In this document: piece by piece, positions 41,758-49,970 of the stretch
Layout of the letters: the number at the start of each line of letters is the position of its first letter
How positions within the stretch are numbered: position 1 is the stretch's first letter
Origin: JAOPZW01 sp963835295
GTDB lineage: Bacteria > Actinomycetota > Thermoleophilia > Solirubrobacterales > Solirubrobacteraceae
DNA: 64,000 nt
Assembly: GCA_963835295.1 (NCBI GenBank)
Contig: CAWIEX010000011.1
Span: forward strand, 248,001 to 312,000
Direction of reading: 5' to 3'
Translations under genes and position numbers: made by a program
The notes under the pieces: model-generated
Database searches by the model: none
Told to the model about the DNA's origin: nothing
What the model saw: only the letters and a program-made list of their open reading frames with translations

Positions 41758-42425
41758 GCCAGCCGGTAGCCGACCCCGTGCGAGGTCTCGATGGTGGCCT
41801 GCGCCGCGGTCTCGCGCAGCTTGCGGCGCAGGCGCGCTACGTATTGGTCGAGCGTGTTGTCGTGGACGATCGCGCCCTCCGGCCACGCGGCCCGGACGAG
41901 CTCGCGGCGGCGCAGCACCGCGCCGGGCTGGCCGGCGAGCGCCGCCAGCAGCCGGAACTCGGTCGGGGTGAGCGAGGCCTCGCCGCCCAGCCCGCTGATC
42001 GAGTGCGCGACCGGATCCAGGCGCAGCGCGCCGACGGTCGTCGACGCGTCGGCCCCGGAGCGGCGCAGCAGGGCGCGCAGCCGCGCCACGACCTCGTCGA
42101 AGTGAAACGGCTTGGTCACGTAATCGTCGCCGCCGGCGCTGAACCCCGAGAGGCGATCAGTGACCGCGTCGCGCGCGGTGAGGAAGAGGACCGGGGCCTC
42201 GACGCCGCGAGCGCGCAGCGCTTGGCACAGGTCGCGCCCGTCGGCGTCGGGCAGGCCGATGTCGATGACGAGCCCGTCGGGGGGCTCCTCGGCCTGCGCC
42301 ATGGCCGAGGCGGCGTCGCCGACCGCCACGACCTCGAAGCCCTCTTCGCCCAAGCCGCGCGACAGCACCAAGCGCAGCTCGGGATCGTCCTCGACAACGA
42401 GCAGTCGAAAGACCGTCACGTGCAC
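41754..42425 (-). CDS. OmpR/PhoB-family response regulator
   Basis: 223 aa. The receiver domain has Val-Glu-Asp-Asp-Pro acidic pocket, phosphoacceptor Asp in Val-Ile-Asp-Ile-Gly-Leu-Pro, switch Thr in Phe-Leu-Thr-Ala-Arg and Lys in Thr-Lys-Pro-Phe. The winged-helix output domain carries Leu-Thr-Pro-Thr-Glu-Phe-Arg-Leu-Leu and ends Thr-Ser-His-Gly-Val-Gly-Tyr-Arg-Leu. It is cotranscribed with its kinase. No ribosome site is visible before GTG 42425; GTG 42419 is an alternative. Confidence 0.95.
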   Translation of the reverse strand: MHVTVFRLLVVEDDPELRLVLSRGLGEEGFEVVAVGDAASAMAQAEEPPDGLVIDIGLPDADGRDLCQALRARGVEAPVLFLTARDAVTDRLSGFSAGGDDYVTKPFHFDEVVARLRALLRRSGADASTTVGALRLDPVAHSISGLGGEASLTPTEFRLLAALAGQPGAVLRRRELVRAAWPEGAIVHDNTLDQYVARLRRKLRETAAQATIETSHGVGYRLA

Positions 42426-42516
42426 GGAAGTATGGCTCCGGCGGCCTGACGCGCACCTGAACGGGGGCTCGGCGCAGAGCCGGCGAGCGTCGCGGTCGGC
42501 CCGTGCTCGAGGCGGC

Positions 42517-43374
42517 TCACAGGCCGACGGAGAAGCCGATCGTGAGCAGCCCGCCGACTACGAGGCAGTAGATGCCGAAGGGGGTCAGGCGGTTGGTCTC
42601 GAAGAAGCGCAGCAGAAACTTGACGGCAAAGTAGGTCGTCACCGCGGCGCAGGCGGCGCCGAGCACGGCTGGCCCGCGCACCCCGTCGCCGGCCGAGCCG
42701 AGCAGGTCGGGAACCTTCAGCAGCGCCGCCGCCCCGATGATCGGCGTGGCGAGCAGGAAGGCGAAGCGCGCGGAGTCCTCGTTGCTGAGGCCCGCCAGAA
42801 GGCCGGCGCTCATGGTCGCTCCCGAGCGCGAGAAGCCCGGGATGAGACCGATCGCCTGGGCGGTGCCCACGAGCCCGGCGTTGCGCCAGCTGAGCCGGGC
42901 CAGGCGCTCGTCGGAGCCGACGCTGTCGGTGGCCACCACGCGGCGGCGCAGCCGCTCGGCGCCGAGCAGCATGATCCCGTTGCCGAACAGGAAGACGGCG
43001 GCGCTGGCCGGCGAGGCGAACACGCTGCGCAGCGACTTCTCCGCCAGCAGGCCGATGAGGCCGACGGGGATCGTGCCCACCACGAGCAGCCACCCGAGGC
43101 GGGCATCGACGTCGTCGGCGCGGACCTCCCGCTCACGCAGCGATCGGGCGAGACCGCGGACGATGCGCTTCCAGTCCTCGATGAAGAAGCCGAACAGGAC
43201 GAGTGCGGTCGCCAGGTGCGTCGCGACCAGGAAGGCGAGGAAGAAGTCGTCGTTCTGATGGATGTCCCAGCCGAGCAGGCGCGGCAGAATCACGCCATGG
43301 CCGAGCGAGGAGATTGGGAACGGCTCGGCGATGCCCTGGAGCAGCCCGAGGATCGCCGCCTGGAGGTAGCTGAT
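42517..43374 (-). CDS. uppP: Undecaprenyl-diphosphatase UppP (BacA), probably with an AUC start
   Basis: Recycles undecaprenyl pyrophosphate for cell-wall synthesis and gives bacitracin resistance. Active-site motifs are Glu-Pro-Phe-Pro-Ile-Ser-Ser-Leu-Gly-His near residue 18 and Pro-Gly-Phe-Ser-Arg-Ser-Gly-Ala-Thr. The first conventional start (GTG 43293) would remove the first helix and the first catalytic motif. Reading further upstream, codon ATC at 43374-43372 begins Ser-Tyr-Leu-Gln-Ala-Ala-Ile-Leu-Gly-Leu-Leu-Gln-Gly, exactly the family N-terminus, with GGGGGA 6 nt before it. So the start is a non-canonical AUC or an ATG altered by one base. The upstream small membrane gene ends 15 bp before. 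Confidence 0.9.
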   Translation of the reverse strand: MSYLQAAILGLLQGIAEPFPISSLGHGVILPRLLGWDIHQNDDFFLAFLVATHLATALVLFGFFIEDWKRIVRGLARSLREREVRADDVDARLGWLLVVGTIPVGLIGLLAEKSLRSVFASPASAAVFLFGNGIMLLGAERLRRRVVATDSVGSDERLARLSWRNAGLVGTAQAIGLIPGFSRSGATMSAGLLAGLSNEDSARFAFLLATPIIGAAALLKVPDLLGSAGDGVRGPAVLGAACAAVTTYFAVKFLLRFFETNRLTPFGIYCLVVGGLLTIGFSVGL

Positions 43375-43389
43375 GGTCGATCCCCCGGC

Positions 43390-43641
43390 TCAGGCGACTT
43401 CGTGGCGCGCCGACGGCCCGGACTGAAACCAGGCGTAGGCGAACGCCGCGAGTGCGACGGCGAGGGCGGCGATGCCGTGCTTGACGTGGTGGTGATTCGC
43501 CTCGGCGTCGCCGGCGCTCACATGCCCGGGGAAGAAGGAGGGCAGCGAGTGCGCGGGCTCGGCGAAGTACAGCGCCGCCACCACGAGGAGCAGGCATCCG
43601 GCGAGCGCGGCCAGGAGCGCCGGCATCCGAGAGGTCGTCAT
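43390..43641 (-). CDS. Small two-helix membrane protein upstream of uppP
   Basis: 83 aa with a helix at ~8-27 (Leu-Ala-Gly-Cys-Leu-Leu-Leu-Val-Val-Ala-Ala-Leu-Tyr-Phe) and one at ~58-73. Between them is a His-rich exposed loop, Ala-Asn-His-His-His-Val-Lys-His-Gly. It lies 15 bp before uppP on the same strand. Function unknown; the His cluster might bind metal. Confidence 0.75.
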   Translation of the reverse strand: MTTSRMPALLAALAGCLLLVVAALYFAEPAHSLPSFFPGHVSAGDAEANHHHVKHGIAALAVALAAFAYAWFQSGPSARHEVA

Positions 43642-43737
43642 GAAGGCGAGGGTGGCAGGAGGGTCCTGAACGAAACCTGAACGACCCCGTGAACCTGAAC
43701 AACCGTCCAGGCCTGACCGGAGACCGCCGTCCGGCCC

Positions 43738-44826
43738 TCAGCCCCAGGCGGCGTGGGCGGTGTCCGCTACGAGCCGCAGCTTGGACTCCTCGTCGCCCTC
43801 GGTGATCGGGTTGCCCGCCGCGATCGAGGCGAAGCCGCACTGGGTGGACAGCCCGAGCCGATCGCGGTCCACGACTCGCGCGGCCTCGTCGATGCGCGCG
43901 TTCAGCTCCTGCGGCGTCTCGAGCGCGGGCGTCTTGGTCGAGACCAGGCCGAGCACGACCTGCTTGTCCTCGGGCGCGGCCGCGAGCGGCTCGAACGAGC
44001 CCGAGCGCGCGTCGTCGTACTCGAGGAAGTAGGCGTCGAAGGCGGTCGCGCGCCCGAACAGCGCCTGGGCGATGTAGTCGTAGCCGCCGCTGGCCATCCA
44101 CATCCCGGCGTTGTTGCCGCGGCACAGGTGGATGCCCAGGCGCACGCCGGAGATCCCGTCGACCATGGCGTTGATGAGGTCGATGCCCTCGGTCAGCATG
44201 CGCTCGGCGCCGAACCCGAGCGCCTCGGCCCAGTCGCGCACGCGCGGGTCGACGAGGGTGGCGAGCTCGGGCGCGTCGACCTGGATGTACTCGCAGCCGA
44301 GGGAGACGAGCTCCTGGACCTCCGAGCGCCCGATCTCGGCCGCGTCGGCGAACATCGCGAACGCGTCCTTGTAGGCGGCCGTCGAGTGGCGGGGGCTCCA
44401 GAAGCCGTAGAGCACCAGCGGGCTCGGCACCGTGACCTTGAGCGGCACGCGCGCGCGGGCGCGCGCGTAGCTGTACTCCTCGGTCACCATCGAGCGGACC
44501 TTGCGCAGCTTCGCCGTCACCGCGGCCGGCGAGGTCCATTCGACGTCGCCCTCCGGCGTGCTCCACGGCATGGCGCTGTCGTGCTCGACGAGCTCGATGC
44601 CCTCGACCGTCTCGGTGATCGGGCCCATGAACAGGAAGCGGCGCATCTCGCCGTCGGTGACGACGTCGACGCCAGCACCCTCCTGCATGGCAATGACCTG
44701 ATCCACGGCGCGGTCCTCGACGCGCTTGAAGTCGTGCGCGGGCAGCTCGCCCTGCTCGAAGGCCGCGCGAGCCTCCTTTAGGTACGACGGGCGCAGCATC
44801 GATCCGATCACCTCGGCGCGGTACAC
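43738..44826 (-). CDS. Cobalamin-independent methionine synthase-like protein (MetE C-terminal type)
   Basis: 362 aa, a stand-alone MetE/UROD-fold barrel. Zinc-binding candidates are His and Cys in Gly-Ile-His-Leu-Cys-Arg-Gly-Asn, Glu in the strand before, and Cys in Ser-Thr-Gln-Cys-Gly-Phe. Other landmarks are Asp-Gly-Glu-Met-Arg-Arg-Phe near 60 and Val-Asp-Ala-Pro-Glu-Leu. Full-length MetE is twice this size; short relatives use varied methyl donors or act in thiol transfer. So homocysteine methylation is possible but not certain. Confidence 0.88.
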   Translation of the reverse strand: MYRAEVIGSMLRPSYLKEARAAFEQGELPAHDFKRVEDRAVDQVIAMQEGAGVDVVTDGEMRRFLFMGPITETVEGIELVEHDSAMPWSTPEGDVEWTSPAAVTAKLRKVRSMVTEEYSYARARARVPLKVTVPSPLVLYGFWSPRHSTAAYKDAFAMFADAAEIGRSEVQELVSLGCEYIQVDAPELATLVDPRVRDWAEALGFGAERMLTEGIDLINAMVDGISGVRLGIHLCRGNNAGMWMASGGYDYIAQALFGRATAFDAYFLEYDDARSGSFEPLAAAPEDKQVVLGLVSTKTPALETPQELNARIDEAARVVDRDRLGLSTQCGFASIAAGNPITEGDEESKLRLVADTAHAAWG

Positions 44827-44938
44827 GGGCTCTCCTCCGGTTCGGGACTGCGCCGAAACCTATGGCCCGGGCGGGCGCAGGTCGAGAGGCCCGGCCGCCA
44901 GGCAACACGGCCTGGCCGACCGGGCCCCCGGCGCGCGC

Positions 44939-46381
44939 TCAGACCTCGGCCAACCGGGGCTCGGGCAGGCGCCGCGGCAACCGCGACCCGAGCAGCGCGG
45001 CCACGATGCCGAGCGCCGACAGCCCGGCGCCGACCCACAGCGCCTGGGTGAAGCCGTGGACGAAGACCCGCGGTGAGCCGTAGGCCCCCGGGTGGGCGAA
45101 CACGGCGGCGAGGATGGCGACCCCGAACACGCCGCCCAGCTCGCGCAGGGCGCTGTTGGTCCCGGACGCGACGCCGGCCAGCTCGGGCGGCACCGAGCCC
45201 ATCACGGCGTTGGCCACGGTCGGGAAGCAGAACGACGTGCCCACGCCCGCGACCGTGAAGGCCACGCCCAGCTCGGCATAGCCCATGCCCGGGTGGACGA
45301 TGAGCGCCACCCAGCCGTAGCCGAGGGCCTGCAGGGCGAGCCCGAGGACCATGAACGGCCGGTTGCCATAGCGGTCGGCCAGGACGCCCGCGATCGGGGC
45401 GACGATCATCGGCGGCGCCGTCCACGGGAGCAGGCGCAGGCCGGCGTCGAGCGGGCTGTAGCCCAGCGCCGACTGCAGGAACTGCGACATGAGGAAGAGC
45501 ACGCCGAACAGGCCCGCGTACATGAAGAAGCTCACGGCGTTGGCGCTGGCGAGCTCGCGGCGACGGAAGAGCGCGGGCGGCAGCATCGGGTCGGGCGCGC
45601 GCCGCTCCCAGGCCGCGAAGGCGTAGAGCAGCGCGGCTCCCGCGGCCAGCGAGCCCACCACCTCGAGGCTCCCCCAGCCCGCGTCGTTGGCGCGCACCAG
45701 GCCCCACGTGACGCCGAGCAGACCGACCCCGGCGAGGCCGAGCCCCGGGATGTCCAGGCGCGTGGCCGGACCGAAGCTCTCCTGCAGGCGCGCGGCCGAG
45801 AGCGGGATGAGCGCGAGCCCGATCGGCACGTTGAGCCAGAAGATCCAGTGCCAGTCCAGGCCGTCGACCACAGCGCCGCCGACGACCGGGCCGGCGGCCA
45901 CGGCCAGGCCGGCGATGCCGCCCCACAGCCCGATCGCCGCGCCGCGCTTCTCGGCCGGCACGGCCGCGCTGATGAGCGTCAGCGTGAGCGGCGTCACGAT
46001 GGCCGCTCCCGCGCCCTGCACGGCCCGCGCCGCGACGAGGGCACCGGCGCTGGGCGACAGCGCGGCCGCGGCCGAGGCCGCGGTGAAGACGAAGAGGCCC
46101 ACGGCGAACATGCGCCGGCGCCCGAAGCGATCGCCGAGCGCTGCCCCGGTGAGCAGCAGGCAGGCGAAGGACAGGTTGTAGGCGTTGACCGTCCACTCGA
46201 GGCTCGGCAGGCTCGCGTGCAGGCTCTCGCGCAGCACCGGCAGCGCCGTGGTGACCACGAGCGTGTCGAGCGCGGTCATGAAGACCGCGACGGAGGCGAG
46301 GACCAGCGTCCACCCCGTCCGCCCGCCTCCACCGCTGTCGCCTCCGCGCGCCGCGTCGGCTGCCGTCGTCTTCTCGTGCAT
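44939..46381 (-). CDS. DHA2-family MFS exporter (14 helices)
   Basis: 480 aa, EmrB/QacA-like multidrug transporter. The N-terminal Thr-Ala-Leu-Asp-Thr-Leu-Val-Val-Thr-Thr-Ala-Leu-Pro is the family start (helix 1). The loop Gly-Asp-Arg-Phe-Gly-Arg-Arg-Arg follows helix 2, and motif C-like Ala-Gly-Pro-Val-Val-Gly-Gly lies in helix 5. The frame is intact, unlike the relative at 14.7-16.4 kb. It is 42 bp downstream of the ECF sigma factor gene on the same strand. Confidence 0.92.
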   Translation of the reverse strand: MHEKTTAADAARGGDSGGGGRTGWTLVLASVAVFMTALDTLVVTTALPVLRESLHASLPSLEWTVNAYNLSFACLLLTGAALGDRFGRRRMFAVGLFVFTAASAAAALSPSAGALVAARAVQGAGAAIVTPLTLTLISAAVPAEKRGAAIGLWGGIAGLAVAAGPVVGGAVVDGLDWHWIFWLNVPIGLALIPLSAARLQESFGPATRLDIPGLGLAGVGLLGVTWGLVRANDAGWGSLEVVGSLAAGAALLYAFAAWERRAPDPMLPPALFRRRELASANAVSFFMYAGLFGVLFLMSQFLQSALGYSPLDAGLRLLPWTAPPMIVAPIAGVLADRYGNRPFMVLGLALQALGYGWVALIVHPGMGYAELGVAFTVAGVGTSFCFPTVANAVMGSVPPELAGVASGTNSALRELGGVFGVAILAAVFAHPGAYGSPRVFVHGFTQALWVGAGLSALGIVAALLGSRLPRRLPEPRLAEV

Positions 46382-46423
46382 CGCCCTTCTCCTCTCGATC
46401 GAATGGCGCCGCTTCGGGGCGGC

Positions 46424-47677
46424 TCACTCGGTCGACGCGCCACCGGGCGGCGGTTCGACATCTCGGTCGAGCGTCAGCGCGCCAAGTCGCCGCTCGAGCT
46501 CGGAGCGCTCCACCGCGTTGGCGCTCAGGGCGATCGCGCGCTGGTAGGCGGCGGCCGCGCCGGGTGCGTCACCCGCGCGGCGCAGGAGCTCGGCGTGGGC
46601 GGCGTGCAGCGGCTGGTAGTCGCGCAGGCGCGGGTCGCGCAGCGGGGCGCCCAGCAGCGCCAGCCCCGCCTCGGGGCCCGCGGCCAAGCCAACCGCCACG
46701 GCATGGTTGACCGCGACGACGGGTGACGGGGCCAGCGCCGCGAGCGCGCGATAGAGCTCGGCGATCTGGCGCCAGTCGGTCTCCTCGACGCTCGGCGCTT
46801 CGAGGTGCAGCGCCGAGATGGCGGCCTGCAGCTGGTAGGGCCCTGGGCGCCCCAGAGCCAGCGCCCGATCGAGCGCAGCGCGCCCCTCGGCGATCCGGCC
46901 CTCGTCCCACAGCGCCTGGTCCTGGTCGCCGAGCGCGACGTAGCGCCCGGCGGCGTCGACCCGCGCGGCGCGGCGAGCGTCGTTGAAGGCCATCAGCGCC
47001 AGCAGCCCCCACGCCTCGGGCTCGTCGGGCATGAGCTCGCTCAGCAGGCGCCCGAGGCGGATCGCCTCGCCGCACAGCTCCTCACGCAGCAGCCGCTCTC
47101 CCCCGGCGGCGCTGTAGCCCTCGTTGAAGATGAGGTAGACGACGGCGAGCACGGCGGCCAGGCGCTCGGGGAGCAGGTGGTCGGCCGGTACGCTGAACGG
47201 GATCCCGGCCGCCCGGATCTTGGCCTTCGCGCGCGTCAGCCGGCGCTTCATCGTCTCGCGCGACACGAGGAAGGCGTCGGCGATCTCCGCGGTGTCGAGG
47301 CCGCCCAGGGCCGACAGGGTGAGCGCGACCTGCGCCTCGAGCGCGAGCGCGGGATGGCAGCAGGTGAACATGAGCTCCAGGCGCTCGTCGGGGATCGTCG
47401 TCTCGTCCATCTCGTGCTCCATCGCCTCGGGCACTTCGAGCAGGCGCGTCTTGGCCAGCAGCGTGCGCTCACGCCGCAGCCGGTCGATGGCGCGGTTGCG
47501 CGCGGTCGTCGTCAGCCATGCGCCGGGGTTGCGCGGGGCCCCGTCGCGCGACCAGCGCTCCGCGGCGATCACGAACGCCTCCTGAGCGGCCTCCTCGGCG
47601 AGGTCGAAGTCGCCGAGGAAGCCGACCAGGGACGCGAGCACGCGGCCCCACTCGTCGCGAAAGGCCTGCTCGATCAG
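46424..47677 (-). CDS. ECF sigma factor with C-terminal SnoaL/TPR-like extension (ECF42 type)
   Basis: About 417 aa. Region 2 is Leu-Ala-Glu-Glu-Ala-Ala-Gln-Glu-Ala-Phe, then Asn-Pro-Gly-Ala-Trp-Leu-Thr-Thr-Thr-Ala-Arg-Asn-Arg-Ala-Ile-Asp. Region 4 carries Leu-Asp-Thr-Ala-Glu-Ile-Ala-Asp-Ala-Phe-Leu. The rest is the long helical C-terminal part typical of ECF42, ending in a Glu-Arg-Leu-Gly-Ala-Leu motif. This group sits beside YCII/DGPF proteins instead of an anti-sigma factor, exactly as here. The family N-terminus (Ala-Leu-Ile-Glu-Gln-Ala-Phe-Arg-Asp-Glu-Trp) begins just after a CTG overlapping the YCII stop. No ATG or GTG is available before GTG 47641, so the start is unresolved. Confidence 0.87.
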   Translation of the reverse strand: MIEQAFRDEWGRVLASLVGFLGDFDLAEEAAQEAFVIAAERWSRDGAPRNPGAWLTTTARNRAIDRLRRERTLLAKTRLLEVPEAMEHEMDETTIPDERLELMFTCCHPALALEAQVALTLSALGGLDTAEIADAFLVSRETMKRRLTRAKAKIRAAGIPFSVPADHLLPERLAAVLAVVYLIFNEGYSAAGGERLLREELCGEAIRLGRLLSELMPDEPEAWGLLALMAFNDARRAARVDAAGRYVALGDQDQALWDEGRIAEGRAALDRALALGRPGPYQLQAAISALHLEAPSVEETDWRQIAELYRALAALAPSPVVAVNHAVAVGLAAGPEAGLALLGAPLRDPRLRDYQPLHAAHAELLRRAGDAPGAAAAYQRAIALSANAVERSELERRLGALTLDRDVEPPPGGASTE

Positions 47678-48017
47678 GGCGCCGGCTCCACGAGCGGTCG
47701 CACCTCGACGCAGCCTCCGAGGCGGGCGGCGGGGATCCGTGCCGCGAAGGCCAGGGCCCGTCGAGGTCCTCGGCCTCGAGCAGGTAAAAGCCGCCGAAGA
47801 CCTCCTTGGTCTCTGCGAACGGCCCGTCGGTGATCAGCGATCGCTCGTCCTGGACGCGGACCGTCGTCGCCGTCTCCACGCCCTGCAGCCGGGCGCCGCC
47901 GACGACGCGTGCGTCACTCGCGAGCTCCAAGTACTCGGCCGACACCGCCCTGCGCTCGTCGTCGCTGAACGGGTCGTAGGCGCCAGGCCTCTCGTAGATC
48001 AGCACGGCGTAGCGCAT
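47674..48017 (-). pseudogene. YCII-related (DGPF) protein, frameshifted
   Basis: The first ~85 residues are a typical YCII domain: Met-Arg-Tyr-Ala-Val-Leu-Ile-Tyr-Glu, Asp-Gly-Pro-Phe-Ala-Glu-Thr-Lys-Glu (DGPF motif) and Gly-Gly-Phe-Tyr-Leu-Leu-Glu. Near 47757 a one-base loss in a GGGCCC stretch shifts the frame. In the other frame the expected end (Val-Glu-Val-Arg-Pro-Leu-Val-Glu) reaches a stop at 47674. The total length is one base short of a whole number of codons, which suggests a sequencing error or recent mutation. It is the standard partner of ECF42 sigma factors. Confidence 0.85.
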
Positions 48018-48580
48018 CAGGCGGCTCGACTGTAGACGAGCAGGACGGCGGGGCCGGCATCCTGCGCCGACGCGAGGCCGAGGTCGGTGCGCGCGCGGCC
48101 CGGCTCGAACAGGCGCGCGCCCTCGCCGACGACGGTGGGGAACACCAGCAGCCGGAACTCGTCGACCAGGTCGGCGTCCATCAGGGCGTGCGCGACGCTG
48201 ACGCTGCCGGCCACGATGAGGTCGCGGTCGGCCTTGCGCGCGGCGGCCTGCGCGACGAGGTCGCCGTCCACGAGGGTCGAGTTGCTCCACGCGCTCAAGT
48301 CGTCGAGGGTGCGCGACGCAATGAGCTTGGGGATCGCGTTCATCTTGGTGGAGAAGTCGTCGTCGCGGCTGGGCCAGATGCCGGAGAACTTCTCCCACGT
48401 CCTGCGTCCGAGCAGCAGGGCGCCGGTGTCGAGCAACTCGCCGAGGGCGAACTTGTCGCCCGCCACCGCCTGCGGACCGTGGCGGAAGGCCCATCCGCCG
48501 TGGGCGGACCCCTCGGCCCCGTCGGGATCCTGGATGACCCCGTCGAGGGAGACGAACTCGATGACGATGATGCGGCTCAT
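48017..48580 (-). CDS. Dihydrofolate reductase-like (RibD C-terminal domain) protein
   Basis: 187 aa. Begins Arg-Ile-Ile-Val-Ile-Glu-Phe-Val-Ser-Leu-Asp-Gly-Val, with Leu-Leu-Leu-Gly-Arg-Arg-Thr-Trp-Glu and Leu-Ile-Val-Ala-Gly-Ser-Val-Ser-Val-Ala, typical of the RibD_C/YwjB family, which likely reduces a pterin- or flavin-like substrate with NADPH. Its stop overlaps the YCII ATG (TGATG), making a DHFR-like/YCII/ECF unit often seen in actinobacteria. Confidence 0.92.
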   Translation of the reverse strand: MSRIIVIEFVSLDGVIQDPDGAEGSAHGGWAFRHGPQAVAGDKFALGELLDTGALLLGRRTWEKFSGIWPSRDDDFSTKMNAIPKLIASRTLDDLSAWSNSTLVDGDLVAQAAARKADRDLIVAGSVSVAHALMDADLVDEFRLLVFPTVVGEGARLFEPGRARTDLGLASAQDAGPAVLLVYSRAA

Positions 48581-48645
48581 GGTGACCTCCGGTCGTCGTT
48601 GTCGTGCTCACGACGAACGGCAGGTCGCTCCGGGGACAGCCCGCC

Positions 48646-49587
48646 TCAGCGTTCGAATAACGCCCCCGCCTCGACGGGCGTCAGATACAGGCGCGCGACG
48701 ACCGGCAGCTCGCGCCCCACCTCGTCTCGCGTGCGCGCCAGCGCTGCCGCGACCTCGCGCCCGCTCAGGCCGTCGCCCATCGTGATGTCGGCCGCCACCA
48801 GGACCTCGCCGGGCCCGAGGTAGACCGCCTCCAGGCGCATCACGGCATGGATCTCGGCCTGGCCCTCCAGGCGCGCGCGGAGGGCCTCGACGTAGCGGTC
48901 GGGCACCGACTGGTTGGTCAGCAGCTGGCGATTGCGGCGCGTCAGGCGCGAGGCGATGAAGCACAGCAGCCCGCCGATGGCGATCGAGGCCAGGGCGTCG
49001 GCGATGCCCGAGCCGGTCACCCGGTGCAGCACGAGCGCGACCAGCGCCAGCACGGCGCCGAGCACGTCGATCGTGTCCTCGAGGTAGATCGTGACCACCG
49101 TCGGGTCGGGCGACTCGCGCAGCAGCTCGCGCACGGACAGCCCGCGGCGCGCGGCCTGCACGCGCAGCTGGCGCAGCGCGACCACACGGCTGGCGGAGTC
49201 GAGGACGATCGCGACCACGAGGACCCCGACGCCGACCCAGAAGGCCTCGAGCTCGGGCGGGTGCACCAGCGCGTGGATTCCCTTCCAGATCGACACCGCG
49301 CCGCCGACGAGGAACATGCCGATGGCCGCCAGCAGCGCCCAGTAGTAGCGCTCGGGGCCGTAGCCGAACGGGTGCGTCGCGTCGGCCGGCTGGCGGCTGC
49401 GGCGGATCGCGATGTAGAGCAGGACCTCGTTGCCGGCGTCGGCGACGGTGTGCAGCGTCTCGGCCAGCAGCGCCGGCGAGCCGGTGAGCGCGGCGGCCGT
49501 CCCCTTGGCGGTCGCGATCGCCGTGTTGGCGGCGAGCGCCGCGAAGACGCTGCCGAGGCTCTCGTCGGAGGATCGCGCGGAGGCCAT
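48646..49587 (-). CDS. Cation diffusion facilitator (CDF) family metal transporter
   Basis: 313 aa with six helices and a C-terminal cytoplasmic domain. Helix 2 carries His-Thr-Val-Ala-Asp-Ala-Gly-Asn-Glu in place of the usual His/Asp-x3-Asp site. Helix 5 has Leu-Glu-Asp-Thr-Ile-Asp-Val-Leu-Gly, the second half of the metal site. The loop Ala-Thr-His-Pro-Phe-Gly-Tyr-Gly is a family hallmark. Probably exports Zn, Mn or Fe; the His/Asn differences make the metal uncertain. Confidence 0.92.
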   Translation of the reverse strand: MASARSSDESLGSVFAALAANTAIATAKGTAAALTGSPALLAETLHTVADAGNEVLLYIAIRRSRQPADATHPFGYGPERYYWALLAAIGMFLVGGAVSIWKGIHALVHPPELEAFWVGVGVLVVAIVLDSASRVVALRQLRVQAARRGLSVRELLRESPDPTVVTIYLEDTIDVLGAVLALVALVLHRVTGSGIADALASIAIGGLLCFIASRLTRRNRQLLTNQSVPDRYVEALRARLEGQAEIHAVMRLEAVYLGPGEVLVAADITMGDGLSGREVAAALARTRDEVGRELPVVARLYLTPVEAGALFER

Positions 49588-49633
49588 GCCCGCGCGTATC
49601 CATAGCGCGCCACCTCACCGGTAGGGTGGCTCG

Positions 49634-49963
49634 ATGGACTCCGATCGCGCCCGCCAACTTCTCGCCGCCGAGCGCGAGCGCATCGAGCGGGAGATCGGCG
49701 AGCTCGGCTCCGAGGCGGCCGGCGATCGCGACGAGTCCGAGGATCGCGGCTCGGAGGACCTCTACCAGCAGGAGTTCGACGCGGGTCGCGCCGCGGACCT
49801 CCAGGACCAGCTCGCCGCCGTCGAGCGCGCCGAGGCGCGGCTGGCCGATGGGAAGTACGGGCTGTCCGTGGAGAGCGGCGAGGCGATCCCGGACGCGCGG
49901 CTCGAGGCGCTGCCGACCGCCGAGCGCACGGTCGCGGAAGAGGAGCGACTGGGAGGCGGATGA
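49634..49963 (+). CDS. DksA/TraR-like protein without the zinc-finger cysteines
   Basis: 109 aa. An N-terminal coiled-coil helix pair (Ala-Ala-Glu-Arg-Glu-Arg-Ile-Glu-Arg-Glu, and Gln-Leu-Ala-Ala-Val-Glu-Arg-Ala-Glu-Ala-Arg) precedes Gly-Lys-Tyr-Gly-Leu-Ser-Val-Glu-Ser-Gly-Glu-Ala-Ile-Pro, where DksA proteins have Gly-x-Tyr-Gly-x-Cys-x-x-Cys-Gly. All four Cys are absent, as in several actinobacterial relatives. It might still reach the RNA polymerase secondary channel. 7 bp before the adenylate kinase gene. Confidence 0.85.
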   Translation: MDSDRARQLLAAERERIEREIGELGSEAAGDRDESEDRGSEDLYQQEFDAGRAADLQDQLAAVERAEARLADGKYGLSVESGEAIPDARLEALPTAERTVAEEERLGGG

Positions 49964-49970
49964 GCCGCCC

